A stretch of DNA of 64,000 nucleotides, from the NCBI GenBank assembly GCA_903928115.1, contig CAIYPP010000032.1:1-64000 (forward strand), written 5' to 3'. How positions within the stretch are numbered: the stretch's first letter is position 1; every line of letters begins with the position of its first letter. The notes beneath the pieces were generated by a model, which saw only the letters and a list, made by a program, of their open reading frames with translations, had not been told where the DNA came from and did no database searches. This DNA is from an uncultured Planctomycetota bacterium. Lineage in GTDB: Bacteria; Planctomycetota; UBA1135; GCA-002686595. The translations under genes were made by a program, and so were the position numbers. Below, one piece after another: positions 37,588 to 47,697 of this stretch.

Positions 37588-38790
37588 ATGAACGCACGAG
37601 GTACGGAGAAGGGGCGGCGAGGCGTCGTCCGGCTGGCGACCGACGAGCTCTCGAGCGGACCGTGGGTCTACGGTCGCCACGTGGCCCTGCCCGCCGAGCC
37701 CATCGAGGACGGCGAGCTGGTCGAGGTCGAGGACGAGAGCGGCCGGTTCCTCGGCCACGCGCTCTTCAACTCCGCCTCCGATATCCGCCTGCGCTGGCTC
37801 TCGCGCGGCCGCAAGACCGACCTCGATCGCCCCCGCGAGTTCCTGCTGCGACGCCTCAAGGACGCGGACACGCTGCGCCGTCGCGTGCTCAAGCTCCCCG
37901 ACGTCACCAATGTCTACCGCATCGCCCACGCCGAGGGCGACGACCTGCCGGGGCTGATCGTCGATCGCATGAACGACATCCTCGTGTGCGAGCACCACGC
38001 GCTCGGCTTTTGGAAGCTGCGCGAGGACGTGCAGTGGGCGCTCGAACAGCTCTACCCCGGCTGCAGGGTCGTACACCGCATCCCGCCCGGCGCAGTCGAT
38101 GCCGAGAACTACCCGCGGCGCGAGCTCGACGCCGCGGTCGAGGCGCACGACGAGACCGTGATCGAAGAGCACGGCCTGCGCTACGAGGTGCGGCCCGGCG
38201 CGGGCCACAAGACGGGCTGGTTCTGCGACCAGCGCGACAACCGCCTCGCCGTGGCGAAGCTCGCCGCAGGCCGCGACGTGCTCGACATCTGCTGCAACGC
38301 CGGCGGCTTCGCGCTGCAGGCCGCGCGCCACGGCGCGCGCACCGTGCGAGGCGTCGACATCGACGAGGTCGTGCTCTCGCGCGCAAAGGACGCCGCGGCG
38401 CTCAACCGCCTCTCGGTCGACTTCATCCACTCCGACGCCTTCCCCTACCTGCGCACCCTGACCGGCGAGACCGGTCGCCCCGGCCTCGTGATCGTCGACC
38501 CGCACAAGCTGATCGGCTCGCGCACGGCCTTCGACTCGGGCCTGCAGAAGTACCTCGACTTGAACGCGCTCGCCTTCTCGGTGGCGAAGCCCGGCGCGCT
38601 GGTCGCGAGCTTCTCCTGCTCGGGCCTGCTGCAGGAAAACCAGTTCGTCGGGATGCTCTTCCAAGCGGCGCGGCGCGCCGGACGCGACCTGCGGCTGCTC
38701 GGCGCCATGGGCGCCGGCCCCGACCACCCCCAGCGCCCCGATTTCGCCCGCTCGCGCTACCTGAAGGGCGCCCTGCTCGCGCTCGACTAG
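37588..38790 (+). CDS. Class I SAM-dependent rRNA methyltransferase (RlmI/RlmK-like)
   Basis: A 400-residue enzyme of the PUA-plus-Rossmann type that makes 5-methylcytosine in 23S rRNA. The N-terminal PUA-like region (GVVRLATDELSSGPWVYGRH) precedes an EEHGLRYEVRPGAGHKTGWF strand, CDQRDNR, the SAM loop VLDICCNAGGFALQAA, and VIVDPHKL...ASFSCSGLL, with the catalytic Cys in FSCS. It matches the YccW/RlmI family well. The precise target position is not known. Confidence 0.9.
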   Translation: MNARGTEKGRRGVVRLATDELSSGPWVYGRHVALPAEPIEDGELVEVEDESGRFLGHALFNSASDIRLRWLSRGRKTDLDRPREFLLRRLKDADTLRRRVLKLPDVTNVYRIAHAEGDDLPGLIVDRMNDILVCEHHALGFWKLREDVQWALEQLYPGCRVVHRIPPGAVDAENYPRRELDAAVEAHDETVIEEHGLRYEVRPGAGHKTGWFCDQRDNRLAVAKLAAGRDVLDICCNAGGFALQAARHGARTVRGVDIDEVVLSRAKDAAALNRLSVDFIHSDAFPYLRTLTGETGRPGLVIVDPHKLIGSRTAFDSGLQKYLDLNALAFSVAKPGALVASFSCSGLLQENQFVGMLFQAARRAGRDLRLLGAMGAGPDHPQRPDFARSRYLKGALLALD

Positions 38791-38993
38791 CGCCACGCGA
38801 GCCGCGGAGGCCGCTCCACCCGTGCAATCGGGTCGGCGCTCCCCTATGCTCCCGGGCCACGTGACGCCCTCGTCCCGCCTCGGCGCGGCGAGGGCGCCAT
38901 CGTCGGCAGCGAAGTTCGCCAGCGTCCGCGGGCGGGCTCACGCGCCGTGACAACCCTCCCATCCGTCCGCACCGCAAGAGCTGGAGCCCGCCG

Positions 38994-41195
38994 ATGAGCC
39001 TCGCGATCCTCGCGACCGAAGAGAACTGGCAAGCGTTCGATGATGCCTGGACCGCGCTCATCGCCTCCAAGGGCCCGGTCGAGGAGCTCTGCCAAGCGAT
39101 CGAGGTGATCGGCTCCAAGCGCCGCATCTCGCGCTGCATTCCGACGCTCAAGATCCACGCGGAGTCGCTGGCCGAGTCTGGCCGTGCCGCGGACGCGGCC
39201 GCCATCGTGGGCGCGACCCTGCGCGCCGGCGGGCCTCCGGGCGAGCTCGGGGAGCCGCTGCTCAAGTACACCGAGGCGGCCTTCGGCGCCGAGGCATGGT
39301 GGGCCGCGTTCCGCGACATGTCGGGTCTGAAGCGCGAGGCGCTCGACCTGCGCAAGGCGTGGGTCTACTTCGACGACATGCGCTCCTACAAGCCGGGCGT
39401 CGTGGTCTTCCACGCCTCGGGCTGGGGCGTCGGCGAAGTCAAAGACGTCAGCGCCGCGACGATGGAGATCACCGTCCACTTCGCCTCGGGCAAGAAGGAC
39501 CGCTTCCCGCTGCGCACCGCGGTCGAGATCTTCGAGCGCCTGCCCGCGACCGACCTGCGCGCCCAGCGCCTGCTCGATCCGCAGGGCCTCGAGAAGCGCC
39601 TCAAGGAAGAGCCGCTCGAGATCTTGAAGGCCGTGCTGCTGCGCTACGGCGGCAAGGCGAGCAACATGACCATCCGCAACGCGCTGGCCCAGATCGGCGT
39701 CGACGGCACCAAGTGGTCGAACTGGTGGAAGAAGACGCGCCTCGCCGCGGAGAACGACACGATGTACCGCGTCTCGGGCAACATCGCGAAGTGCGAGGTC
39801 GAGCTCCTGCGCCGGGCGATGGACCCGATCGAAGCGATGCGCCGCCAGCTGCGCCAAGCGCGCACGCTGAAGGAAGCGCTCGCGCGCGTGCGCGACCTCC
39901 TCGGCAACAAGGACCTCGCGGCCGACATCCGCGCGGCTGCCCTGCAAGAAATCGCGTCGCTCGCCAACGACGAGAAGGTCCCCGCGCCGCTCGACCAGCG
40001 CCTCGCGGCGTGGATGATGCTGCGCGAGTTCCCGCAGGCCGACGGCTCGCCCGCCGCCACTCCCGCGCCGCTGCTCGAACGCCTCAAGAACGCCGCGGAA
40101 AAGGCCGCGCCGAGCGACCCCCGCGTGCCGCCCGCGCTGTGGGCGTTCCTCCAGAAGATGCCCGGCTCGCGCGAGCAGGAGCGCTCGGTCGCGCTGCTGC
40201 GCGAGGTCTACGGCGAAAGCTGGGCCGAGCAGGCGCTCACGCACCTGCCCCACGCCGCGCCCGGCATGGCGAAGCCGCTGATCGACGAGCTGCGCAAGGC
40301 CAAGAAGGACGCGGACCTCGCGTCGTGGTACGTGCGCCTGCTCGCGCGTCCGCGTGTCGCGCCGTTCGTGCTCACCGAGCTCGCGCGCCTCGCCGAGAGC
40401 GGCAAGCTCAAGGGCGAGTTCCCCACGCCCGTGCAGCGCGTGATGGCGCTGATCGAGCTCTCGGTCTACCTGCAGGAAGAGCGCGTCGGCGACTCGGTCA
40501 TGGCGCGCGCTCAGCAGCGCCTCTCCGACCTGCTGCTCGAAGGCGAGCCGCCCTTGGTGCAATCGATGCTCACGGGCGCGGACATCCCCGCCCTGCGCTC
40601 GATCCGCGCCATGCTCCAGCGCGGCGTCGACGACCGCCTCGACAGCTTGGTCACCGACATCGTGCTCGACATGGGCGGCGATGTCTTCCGCTCCGAGCAG
40701 CTTCCCTTCTGGATGGAAGAGAAGATCTGGACTACGCGCGCGGGCCTGCAGAAGCGCGAGGCGGAACTCAACGAGCTCAAGGAGAAGAAGATCCCCGCCA
40801 ATGCCGAGGCGATCGCGAAGGCGGCCTCCTACGGCGACCTCTCGGAGAACGCCGAGTGGGAGCAGGCGATCGAGGAGCAGCGCCAGCTCACGAACGCGGC
40901 GAGCGAGATGGACAAGGAGCTGCGCATGGCGGCGCTCCTCGAGAACGCGAACATCCCCGACAACACCGCCTGCCCCGGCACGGTCGTCACGTATCGCGAC
41001 ATGCGCTCCAAGGACACCCACACGGTGACGATCCTCGGGCCTTGGGATGCCAAGGACGACGCCACGATCAGCTACAAGGCCCCGCTCGCGCGCGGCATGC
41101 TCGGCAAGACCGCCGGCCAGCTCGCGACGATCGAGCTGCCGAGCGGCACCCTCGAGGTCGAGATCCTGAAGGTCGCCCTCGCCGAGCTCGTCTGA
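38994..41195 (+). CDS. greA: Transcript-cleavage factor GreA with long N-terminal extension
   Basis: Rescues backtracked RNA polymerase. The last about 160 residues are GreA: a coiled-coil region ASYGDLSENAEWEQAIEEQRQL (about 617-638) with the tip acidic residues, followed by the FKBP-like PGTVVTYRDMRSKDTHTVTI and ATIELPSGTLEVEILKV. The first about 560 residues are an extension found, as far as I remember, only in chlamydiae and relatives (Chlamydia GreA is about 715 residues). It includes a Tudor/CarD-like strand block SYKPGVVVFHASGWGVGEVK at about 126-145 and a long helical repeat region. GGAG lies 8-10 bases before the ATG. Confidence 0.93.
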   Translation: MSLAILATEENWQAFDDAWTALIASKGPVEELCQAIEVIGSKRRISRCIPTLKIHAESLAESGRAADAAAIVGATLRAGGPPGELGEPLLKYTEAAFGAEAWWAAFRDMSGLKREALDLRKAWVYFDDMRSYKPGVVVFHASGWGVGEVKDVSAATMEITVHFASGKKDRFPLRTAVEIFERLPATDLRAQRLLDPQGLEKRLKEEPLEILKAVLLRYGGKASNMTIRNALAQIGVDGTKWSNWWKKTRLAAENDTMYRVSGNIAKCEVELLRRAMDPIEAMRRQLRQARTLKEALARVRDLLGNKDLAADIRAAALQEIASLANDEKVPAPLDQRLAAWMMLREFPQADGSPAATPAPLLERLKNAAEKAAPSDPRVPPALWAFLQKMPGSREQERSVALLREVYGESWAEQALTHLPHAAPGMAKPLIDELRKAKKDADLASWYVRLLARPRVAPFVLTELARLAESGKLKGEFPTPVQRVMALIELSVYLQEERVGDSVMARAQQRLSDLLLEGEPPLVQSMLTGADIPALRSIRAMLQRGVDDRLDSLVTDIVLDMGGDVFRSEQLPFWMEEKIWTTRAGLQKREAELNELKEKKIPANAEAIAKAASYGDLSENAEWEQAIEEQRQLTNAASEMDKELRMAALLENANIPDNTACPGTVVTYRDMRSKDTHTVTILGPWDAKDDATISYKAPLARGMLGKTAGQLATIELPSGTLEVEILKVALAELV

Positions 41196-41252
41196 GCCCT
41201 CCGCGGCCGACGCGGACGATTCCGTCCGCGCCACGGTCCGCCCGACCCACCG

Positions 41253-41309
41253 CGCCCCCGCGCTCGCCCCCACGGTTGTCCTTGGGCGGCCGCGGGGGCG
41301 CGCTCTTTC
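41253..41309 (+). terminator. Terminator after greA
   Basis: GCGCCCCCGCG (41253-41263) pairs with CGCGGGGGCGC (41292-41302), with an inner GCCC/GGGC extension, and is followed by GCTCTTTCTC. It lies 58 bases past the greA stop. Confidence 0.6.
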
Positions 41310-41339
41310 TCAAGCAGATACCCCCGCCGCTCCGATTGA

Positions 41340-41359
41340 ACATCACAAGGTCATGATGT
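41340..41359. promoter_or_regulatory. Candidate SahR operator palindrome
   Basis: ACATCA at 41340-41345 and TGATGT at 41354-41359 form an inverted repeat separated by 8 bases in the short AT-rich window immediately upstream of the regulator's GTG start (12 bases away). ArsR-family repressors bind such palindromes over their own promoters, and SahR is known to regulate the SAM-cycle genes next to it. Confidence 0.6.
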
Positions 41360-41371
41360 AGTGTTCTTCTC

Positions 41372-42370
41372 GTGCTCGCCGCCGCCGACCTCACCCACCT
41401 GCTGAAGACGCTCGCCGACCCGACGCGGCTGCGGATGCTCGCGCTGTGCGGCTCGGTCGAGCTCTCCGTGGGCGAGCTCTCGCGCGCGCTCGGCATGAGC
41501 CAGTCGCGCGTCTCGAATCACCTGCGCCTCCTGCGCGACGCGGGGCTCGTCTCGGAGCGCCGCTCGGGCACGAGCATCTTCGTGCGCATGGCGCCGGACT
41601 TGGGCGGCGAGCCCGGCAAGGGCGTGTGGGACGCGCTGCGCGCCCAGCTCGACGAGAGCCCCGAACATCGCCGCGACCTCCTGCGCTTGGAGCGCATCTT
41701 GGGCGAGCGCGAACGACGCTCCGCCGAGCTCTTCGAGCACCTCGCCGCCGACTGGGACAAGATCGGAGTCGACTTCTCGACCGGTCAGGCGCGCCAGCGC
41801 GCCGCCGCCTGCCTCCTGCCGCGCGGCCTCGTGATCGCGGACTTGGGCTGCGGCACCGGCTACCTCGCGCGCGGACTCGCGGGGCTCGTCACCAAGGTGA
41901 TCTGCGTCGACCGCTCGCGCGCCATGCTCGCGCAGGCCCGCAAGCGCCTCGAGAAGGAACGCCCCGATGCGCAGGTCGAGCTGCGCCGCGGCGAGCTCCA
42001 CGCGTTGCCGCTCATCGACGGCGAAGTCGACGGCATCGTCGCCGGCATGGTGCTCCACCACCTGAGCGAGCTCGGCCCCGCGCTGCGCGAGATGCGCCGC
42101 GCGCTCAAGCCCGGAGCCCCGCTCGTCGTGCTCGAACTCGAGCCGCACGCCGAAGGTTGGATGCGCGAAGAGCTCGGCGACCTGCACCTCGGCCTCGAAC
42201 CCGCGGCCGTCGGAGCTGCGCTGCGCCGCGCAGGCTTCGAGGAGATCGCAGTCGAGCCCGTCGACGACCACTACACTCCGCGCCGTCCCGGTCCCAAGAC
42301 GACCGCGAGCGCGTCTCTCCCCCTCTACCTCGTGCGCGCTCGCGCACCGAGAGATCCACGTTCGAACTGA
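41372..42370 (+). CDS. ArsR-family regulator with methyltransferase-like sensor domain (SahR-like)
   Basis: A 332-residue two-domain regulator. Residues 5-75 are an ArsR winged helix ([38 protein letters not shown] as recognition helix). Residues about 115-330 are a class I SAM methyltransferase fold with [12 protein letters not shown] at 157-168. This is the architecture of SahR, the SAH-responsive repressor of SAM-cycle genes described in Proteobacteria, in which the methyltransferase domain binds SAH. ahcY begins 26 bases downstream, which fits that role exactly. It starts with GTG at 41372. Catalytic activity as a methyltransferase is not expected. Confidence 0.88.
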   Translation: MLAAADLTHLLKTLADPTRLRMLALCGSVELSVGELSRALGMSQSRVSNHLRLLRDAGLVSERRSGTSIFVRMAPDLGGEPGKGVWDALRAQLDESPEHRRDLLRLERILGERERRSAELFEHLAADWDKIGVDFSTGQARQRAAACLLPRGLVIADLGCGTGYLARGLAGLVTKVICVDRSRAMLAQARKRLEKERPDAQVELRRGELHALPLIDGEVDGIVAGMVLHHLSELGPALREMRRALKPGAPLVVLELEPHAEGWMREELGDLHLGLEPAAVGAALRRAGFEEIAVEPVDDHYTPRRPGPKTTASASLPLYLVRARAPRDPRSN

Positions 42371-42396
42371 CACCTTCACACAACAACGCAATCCAA

Positions 42397-43848
<1,452 letters not shown>

Positions 43849-43879
43849 GCGTTCCACCGCTACGCTGCGCTCCCACGCG

Positions 43880-44845
43880 ATGGAAGCGCCGCGCACGACT
43901 CTCCCTGACGGCCCCGTCGTGACTCGGCTCGCACCGAGTCCGACGGGGCTTCTGCATCTGGGCCACGCGCGCTCGTTCACGCTCGCTTGGCTTCACGCGC
44001 GCGCGCGCGGCGGCCGCGTGGTGCTGCGCATCGAGGACTTGGACCGCGAGCGCTGCAAGAGCGAGCTCGTGGACACCGCGCGCGCCGACATCGAGTGGCT
44101 CGGTCTCGACTGGGACGGCGAAGTGCGCGTGCAGTCCCGCGATCTCGCGCCCTACGAGCGTGCGTGCGACGCGCTGCTCGCTCGCGGCGAGGCCTACGCG
44201 TGCACGTGCACGCGCGCGGAGATCGCTGCGCTCTCCGCACCCCACGCCGACGACGGCGAGCAGCGCTACCCCGGCACCTGCGCAGGCCGCTTCGCGTCCC
44301 CCGCTGCCGCGCTGCGTGAGACGGGTCGCGCGAGCGGGCTGCGCTTGCGAGTGCCCCCCGGTTCCGTGCTCGTCCGAGACGAGCTGCGCGGTGAGCGCTC
44401 CTTCGACGTGGCGGCCGAGGTCGGCGACTTCCTCGTCCGCCGCCGCGACGGCGCCTTCGCCTACCAGCTCGCGGTCGTGGTCGACGACGGTCTCGACGGA
44501 GTCACCGACGTCGTGCGGGGCGACGACCTCTTCTCTTCCGCCGCGCGCCAGATCCTGCTCCAGCGCGCCCTCGGCCTTCCGACGCCGCGCTACTGGCACC
44601 TGCCGCTCGTCCAAGACGAGCACGGCGCCCGCCTCTCCAAGCGCCGCGGCGACATCGGCCTCGCCGACCTGCGCCGCCGGGGCGTCGACCCCCGCACCGT
44701 CCTCGGCTGGATCGCCCGCTCGGCCGACCTCGACCGCGGCCCGCGTCCCGCGCCCGCCGACCTGCTCCCGGGCTTCAACCTGCGCCGCCTGCCGCAGAGC
44801 CCCGCTCGGCTCTCTCCGGCCGACCTTGCCGCCCTGCTCCCCTAG
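43880..44845 (+). CDS. gluQ: Glutamyl-Q tRNA(Asp) synthetase
   Basis: Attaches glutamate to the queuosine base in the anticodon of tRNA-Asp. The 321-residue protein is a truncated GluRS lacking the anticodon-binding domain: RLAPSPTGLLHLGHARSF with the HIGH-like motif, RIEDLDRERC, the zinc-site residues C-T-C near 109-111 with YPGTC, and the KMSKS-like RLSKRRGD. This implies that the organism makes queuosine. It follows ahcY by 31 bases. Confidence 0.9.
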   Translation: MEAPRTTLPDGPVVTRLAPSPTGLLHLGHARSFTLAWLHARARGGRVVLRIEDLDRERCKSELVDTARADIEWLGLDWDGEVRVQSRDLAPYERACDALLARGEAYACTCTRAEIAALSAPHADDGEQRYPGTCAGRFASPAAALRETGRASGLRLRVPPGSVLVRDELRGERSFDVAAEVGDFLVRRRDGAFAYQLAVVVDDGLDGVTDVVRGDDLFSSAARQILLQRALGLPTPRYWHLPLVQDEHGARLSKRRGDIGLADLRRRGVDPRTVLGWIARSADLDRGPRPAPADLLPGFNLRRLPQSPARLSPADLAALLP

Positions 44846-44958
44846 CGGACCATCGGCGCACCCCGCCCCTCAAGCTCGCCCCCGCCCCGATCCGAAGACT
44901 GGGCCCACGCCGCACTTGACCCAAGCCGCAGCGTTGCTACGCTCCTTGCCCTTCGCGT

Positions 44959-45033
44959 TCCCCGGTAGCTCAATGGTAGAGCACCCGGCTGTTAACCGGG
45001 TTGTTGTAGGTTCGAGCCCTACCCGGGGAGCCA
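44959..45033 (+). tRNA. tRNA-Asn(GTT)
   Basis: 75 nucleotides. TCCCCGG pairs with CCGGGGA, discriminator G and CCA encoded at 45030-45033. The anticodon arm CCCGG-CTGTTAA-CCGGG gives anticodon GTT, and the T-arm is GTAGGTTCGAGCCCTAC. Confidence 0.96.
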
Positions 45034-45115
45034 CCTCGCGCTGGCGCGGCACGTCCTGCGGCCCCGAGTCCACGGCGAGAGCGCTTCTCCGAAGCCTCGC
45101 GATCCCCGGCGTAGG

Positions 45116-45697
45116 TCAACTGCCACCGCTGGGTGACGATTGCAGAGCGAGCGGGGCCGCGAGCACGATGCGGTAGCGGTCGGGGCTCGGGCGCACGGAG
45201 GCGGTGAAGAGGGCGATGCGGCGCAGGTGGGCGCGCGCGGGTCGCAGATCGACGGAACGGGACCATGCGAGCGCGTCGGCGCGCTGCGAATGCGTGGCGC
45301 CGCGAGCGATGCGCGCGAGCGTGACGTGAGGCAGCGGAGGCCGAGAATCGCGCGGCGCGGACGCGGTGTCGCAGGCCGCGTCGCGGTGGCGTGAGAGCAG
45401 CTCGACGGCGCGCTGGCGACCCTCGGCGAGGGTGGCGGCGAGCACCGAGAAGCGGCCGACGGGGCCGAGCGGTTCGAGGCGCTCGAACGAGCATGCGAAC
45501 GACTCGCAGCGCGCGCGGGACAAGCCCTCGAAGAGGGTGCCGGCGGCGCGCAGCGCGCGCTCCTCGCCGACGGGACCGAGGAACGCGAGCGTGAGGTGCA
45601 GGTCCGCGGTGGAGAGGAGACTCACGCCGCTCGGCGGGCGCGGGAGGTCGAGCCCGCGAAGCTCATCGAGCGGGAAGGCGAGGAACCAGTTCGGCAT
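45116..45697 (-). CDS. thpR: RNA 2',3'-cyclic phosphodiesterase (2H family, ThpR/LigT-like)
   Basis: A 193-residue 2H phosphoesterase that opens or forms 2',3'-cyclic phosphates in RNA. The two HxT motifs are H34 in DLHLTLAFLG and H124 in LPHVTLARI. The N-terminal WFLAFPLDE is typical of the family. An ATG five codons upstream (45712) is the alternative start. It is divergent from the glycosyltransferase cluster. Confidence 0.87.
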   Translation of the reverse strand: MPNWFLAFPLDELRGLDLPRPPSGVSLLSTADLHLTLAFLGPVGEERALRAAGTLFEGLSRARCESFACSFERLEPLGPVGRFSVLAATLAEGRQRAVELLSRHRDAACDTASAPRDSRPPLPHVTLARIARGATHSQRADALAWSRSVDLRPARAHLRRIALFTASVRPSPDRYRIVLAAPLALQSSPSGGS

Positions 45698-45817
45698 CGG
45701 CGCTCGGGGCATTCGACTGTTTCGTTTCGGAACTGGGAAGTGGGCATTTCTGAGGCGGGCGGGGCGTCCAGATCCGGCGGTCGAGGGTCGAAGGGGCCGA
45801 CGAGGAGCCCTCGATCC

Positions 45818-47692
45818 ATGCCGACGCCCGCACTGTCCGTCCTCGTCCCCACCTACGGTCGTACGGCGACCATCGCGCGGCTCTTGGAACGGCTCTGCGA
45901 GCAGACGCTCGATGCGCGCGAGTTCGAGGTCGTGGTCGTCGACGACGGCTCGCCGGAGCCCATCGTGCTCGAGGGAGCGCGCTATCCGTTCCACTTGACC
46001 CTCCTGCGTCAGGAAAATGCAGGCCCCGGCGCCGCGCGCAATCGCGGCGTCGCGCACTGTCGCGCCCCTTGGACCGTGATCCTCAACGACGACGCGGTGC
46101 CCGCGCGCGATCTCCTCGAACGCCACTTGCTGCGCTCGCAGGATGTTGCGCCGAAGACCGCGGTGCTCGGCACGTTCCGCTTCACGGCGGAGTCGATGAA
46201 GAGCCCGTTCGTGCAGGTGCTGCAAGCCTCGGACCTCCTGTTCGACTTCCCGCGCTTGAAGAGCGGCCAGCTGCACGGCTGGACGTTCTTCTGGACCTGC
46301 AACCTCGGCCTTCCGACGCAGGTGCTTCGCGACAACCCGTTCGATGCGGAGACCTTCCGCGAGGCGATCGTCGAGGACGTCGAGCTCGGTTACCGACTCG
46401 CGAAGCAGGGCTGGAGTGTGCTTCACGACGGAACGCTCGTGTGCGAGCACGACCACGTGCTCGAAGCCGCGGGCTACTTCCGTCGCATGGTGCGGCTCGG
46501 CGTCAACATGTCGCGCATGCACAAGGTGCACGGCGACCCGACGCTCCTGCACATGCGCGAGAACCGCCAGCTTGGGCAAGGCTTCATGGCGCAGGTGCAG
46601 CAGAACGTCGAGGCGTACCACGCCACGTTCCACAAGGTGCAGGCGAAGCTCGCGAGCCTCGATCGCGAGCAATGGGGCCACGCGCTGCCGCCCGAGCTCG
46701 TGCGGCAAGTGAGCCAGCTCATCCGACAGATGGGCACGCTGTGCTATTGGCGCGGACTCCTGCTCGACCGCGAAGGACACGATCCGTTCTCGGTGCTCGA
46801 CGAGGGTCCGACGTGCGGCGAGCTCGTGTCGATCGTCGCGGTCTCGTACAACGCACGCGAGCGCACGCAGCGCTGCGTCGAAGCCTTGCGCGCAGCCGCC
46901 GACCCGCGCCACCCCACGGAGATCCTGTTCGTCGACAACGGCTCGACGGACGGCAGTGCCGAGTGGCTCGCGGAGCAGCCCGATCTCCGCCTCGTGCGCA
47001 ACAGCGACAACCGCGGCGCTCCGCTGGCGCGCAACCAAGGCCTCGCGCTCGCACGCGGGCGCTGGATCGTGGTGATGGACAACGACGCGATGGTGACGCC
47101 CGGCTGGCTCCATCGACTGCTCACCCACGCCCAGGCCGACGCGCGCTCCGGTTGCGTCGGGCCGGTCTCAGATCGCGCCGCGCACGGCCAGCAAGTTCCC
47201 TTCGACGGCGCGACGGATCCGGCCTCTCTCGCCGAGTTCGCCGAGAAGTGGGCCGCCGCCAACACGCGGCGCTCGCGCAGCCAGAACATCCTGACCTCCT
47301 TCTGCCTGCTCTTCCGCCGCGAGCTGCTCGACGCGATCGGCGGGTTCGATGGCCAGTTCTCGCCATGGGGTTTCGAGGACGACGACTTCACCCTGCGCGC
47401 GGCTCTCGCCGGCTTCCGCAACCGCGTCGCGCTCGACGTATTTGTCCGCCACGAGCACTACGGCGACGCGAAGAAGAGCGCGGTCCACGAGGAGCTGCTG
47501 CGCAGGAACTGGACGCGCTTCGCGGCCAAGTGGGCGGGCAAGCCGGATGCCCCCTACGGTGACTACAAGGCCATCGAGCCTGCGTTGATCGGAGGCGTCG
47601 AGCTCGCGCAACTCCGTGTTCCGCTGGAGTCCGAGGGCGAGCCGAGCGCGGCGCTCCCCAGCACCGTCACAGCCGTGACGGTCGGAGGCTAG
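45818..47692 (+). CDS. Glycosyltransferase with two family-2 domains
   Basis: A 624-residue cytoplasmic enzyme. The first GT-A domain (about 5-230) begins with ALSVLVPTYGRTATIARLLE, has VVVDDGSPEPIV, and the metal/nucleotide motif NDD at 90-92. A second GT-A domain (about 334-545) begins with GELVSIVAVSYNARERTQRC, with FVDNGSTDGS, a DND at 421-423 and WGFEDDDFTLRAAL, the acceptor-side ED motif. The tail is short and not membrane-spanning. The start at 45818 has GAGGAG nine bases before it. The next gene begins six bases after its stop. Two domains suggest two successive sugar transfers. Confidence 0.85.
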   Translation: MPTPALSVLVPTYGRTATIARLLERLCEQTLDAREFEVVVVDDGSPEPIVLEGARYPFHLTLLRQENAGPGAARNRGVAHCRAPWTVILNDDAVPARDLLERHLLRSQDVAPKTAVLGTFRFTAESMKSPFVQVLQASDLLFDFPRLKSGQLHGWTFFWTCNLGLPTQVLRDNPFDAETFREAIVEDVELGYRLAKQGWSVLHDGTLVCEHDHVLEAAGYFRRMVRLGVNMSRMHKVHGDPTLLHMRENRQLGQGFMAQVQQNVEAYHATFHKVQAKLASLDREQWGHALPPELVRQVSQLIRQMGTLCYWRGLLLDREGHDPFSVLDEGPTCGELVSIVAVSYNARERTQRCVEALRAAADPRHPTEILFVDNGSTDGSAEWLAEQPDLRLVRNSDNRGAPLARNQGLALARGRWIVVMDNDAMVTPGWLHRLLTHAQADARSGCVGPVSDRAAHGQQVPFDGATDPASLAEFAEKWAAANTRRSRSQNILTSFCLLFRRELLDAIGGFDGQFSPWGFEDDDFTLRAALAGFRNRVALDVFVRHEHYGDAKKSAVHEELLRRNWTRFAAKWAGKPDAPYGDYKAIEPALIGGVELAQLRVPLESEGEPSAALPSTVTAVTVGG

Positions 47693-47697
47693 AGCGC

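Noticed and set aside
41446-42396. Extending ahcY upstream in frame by about 317 residues
   Set aside because: The upstream frame is Arg-rich shadow of the SahR-like gene; ahcY starts with a standard N-terminus at 42397.
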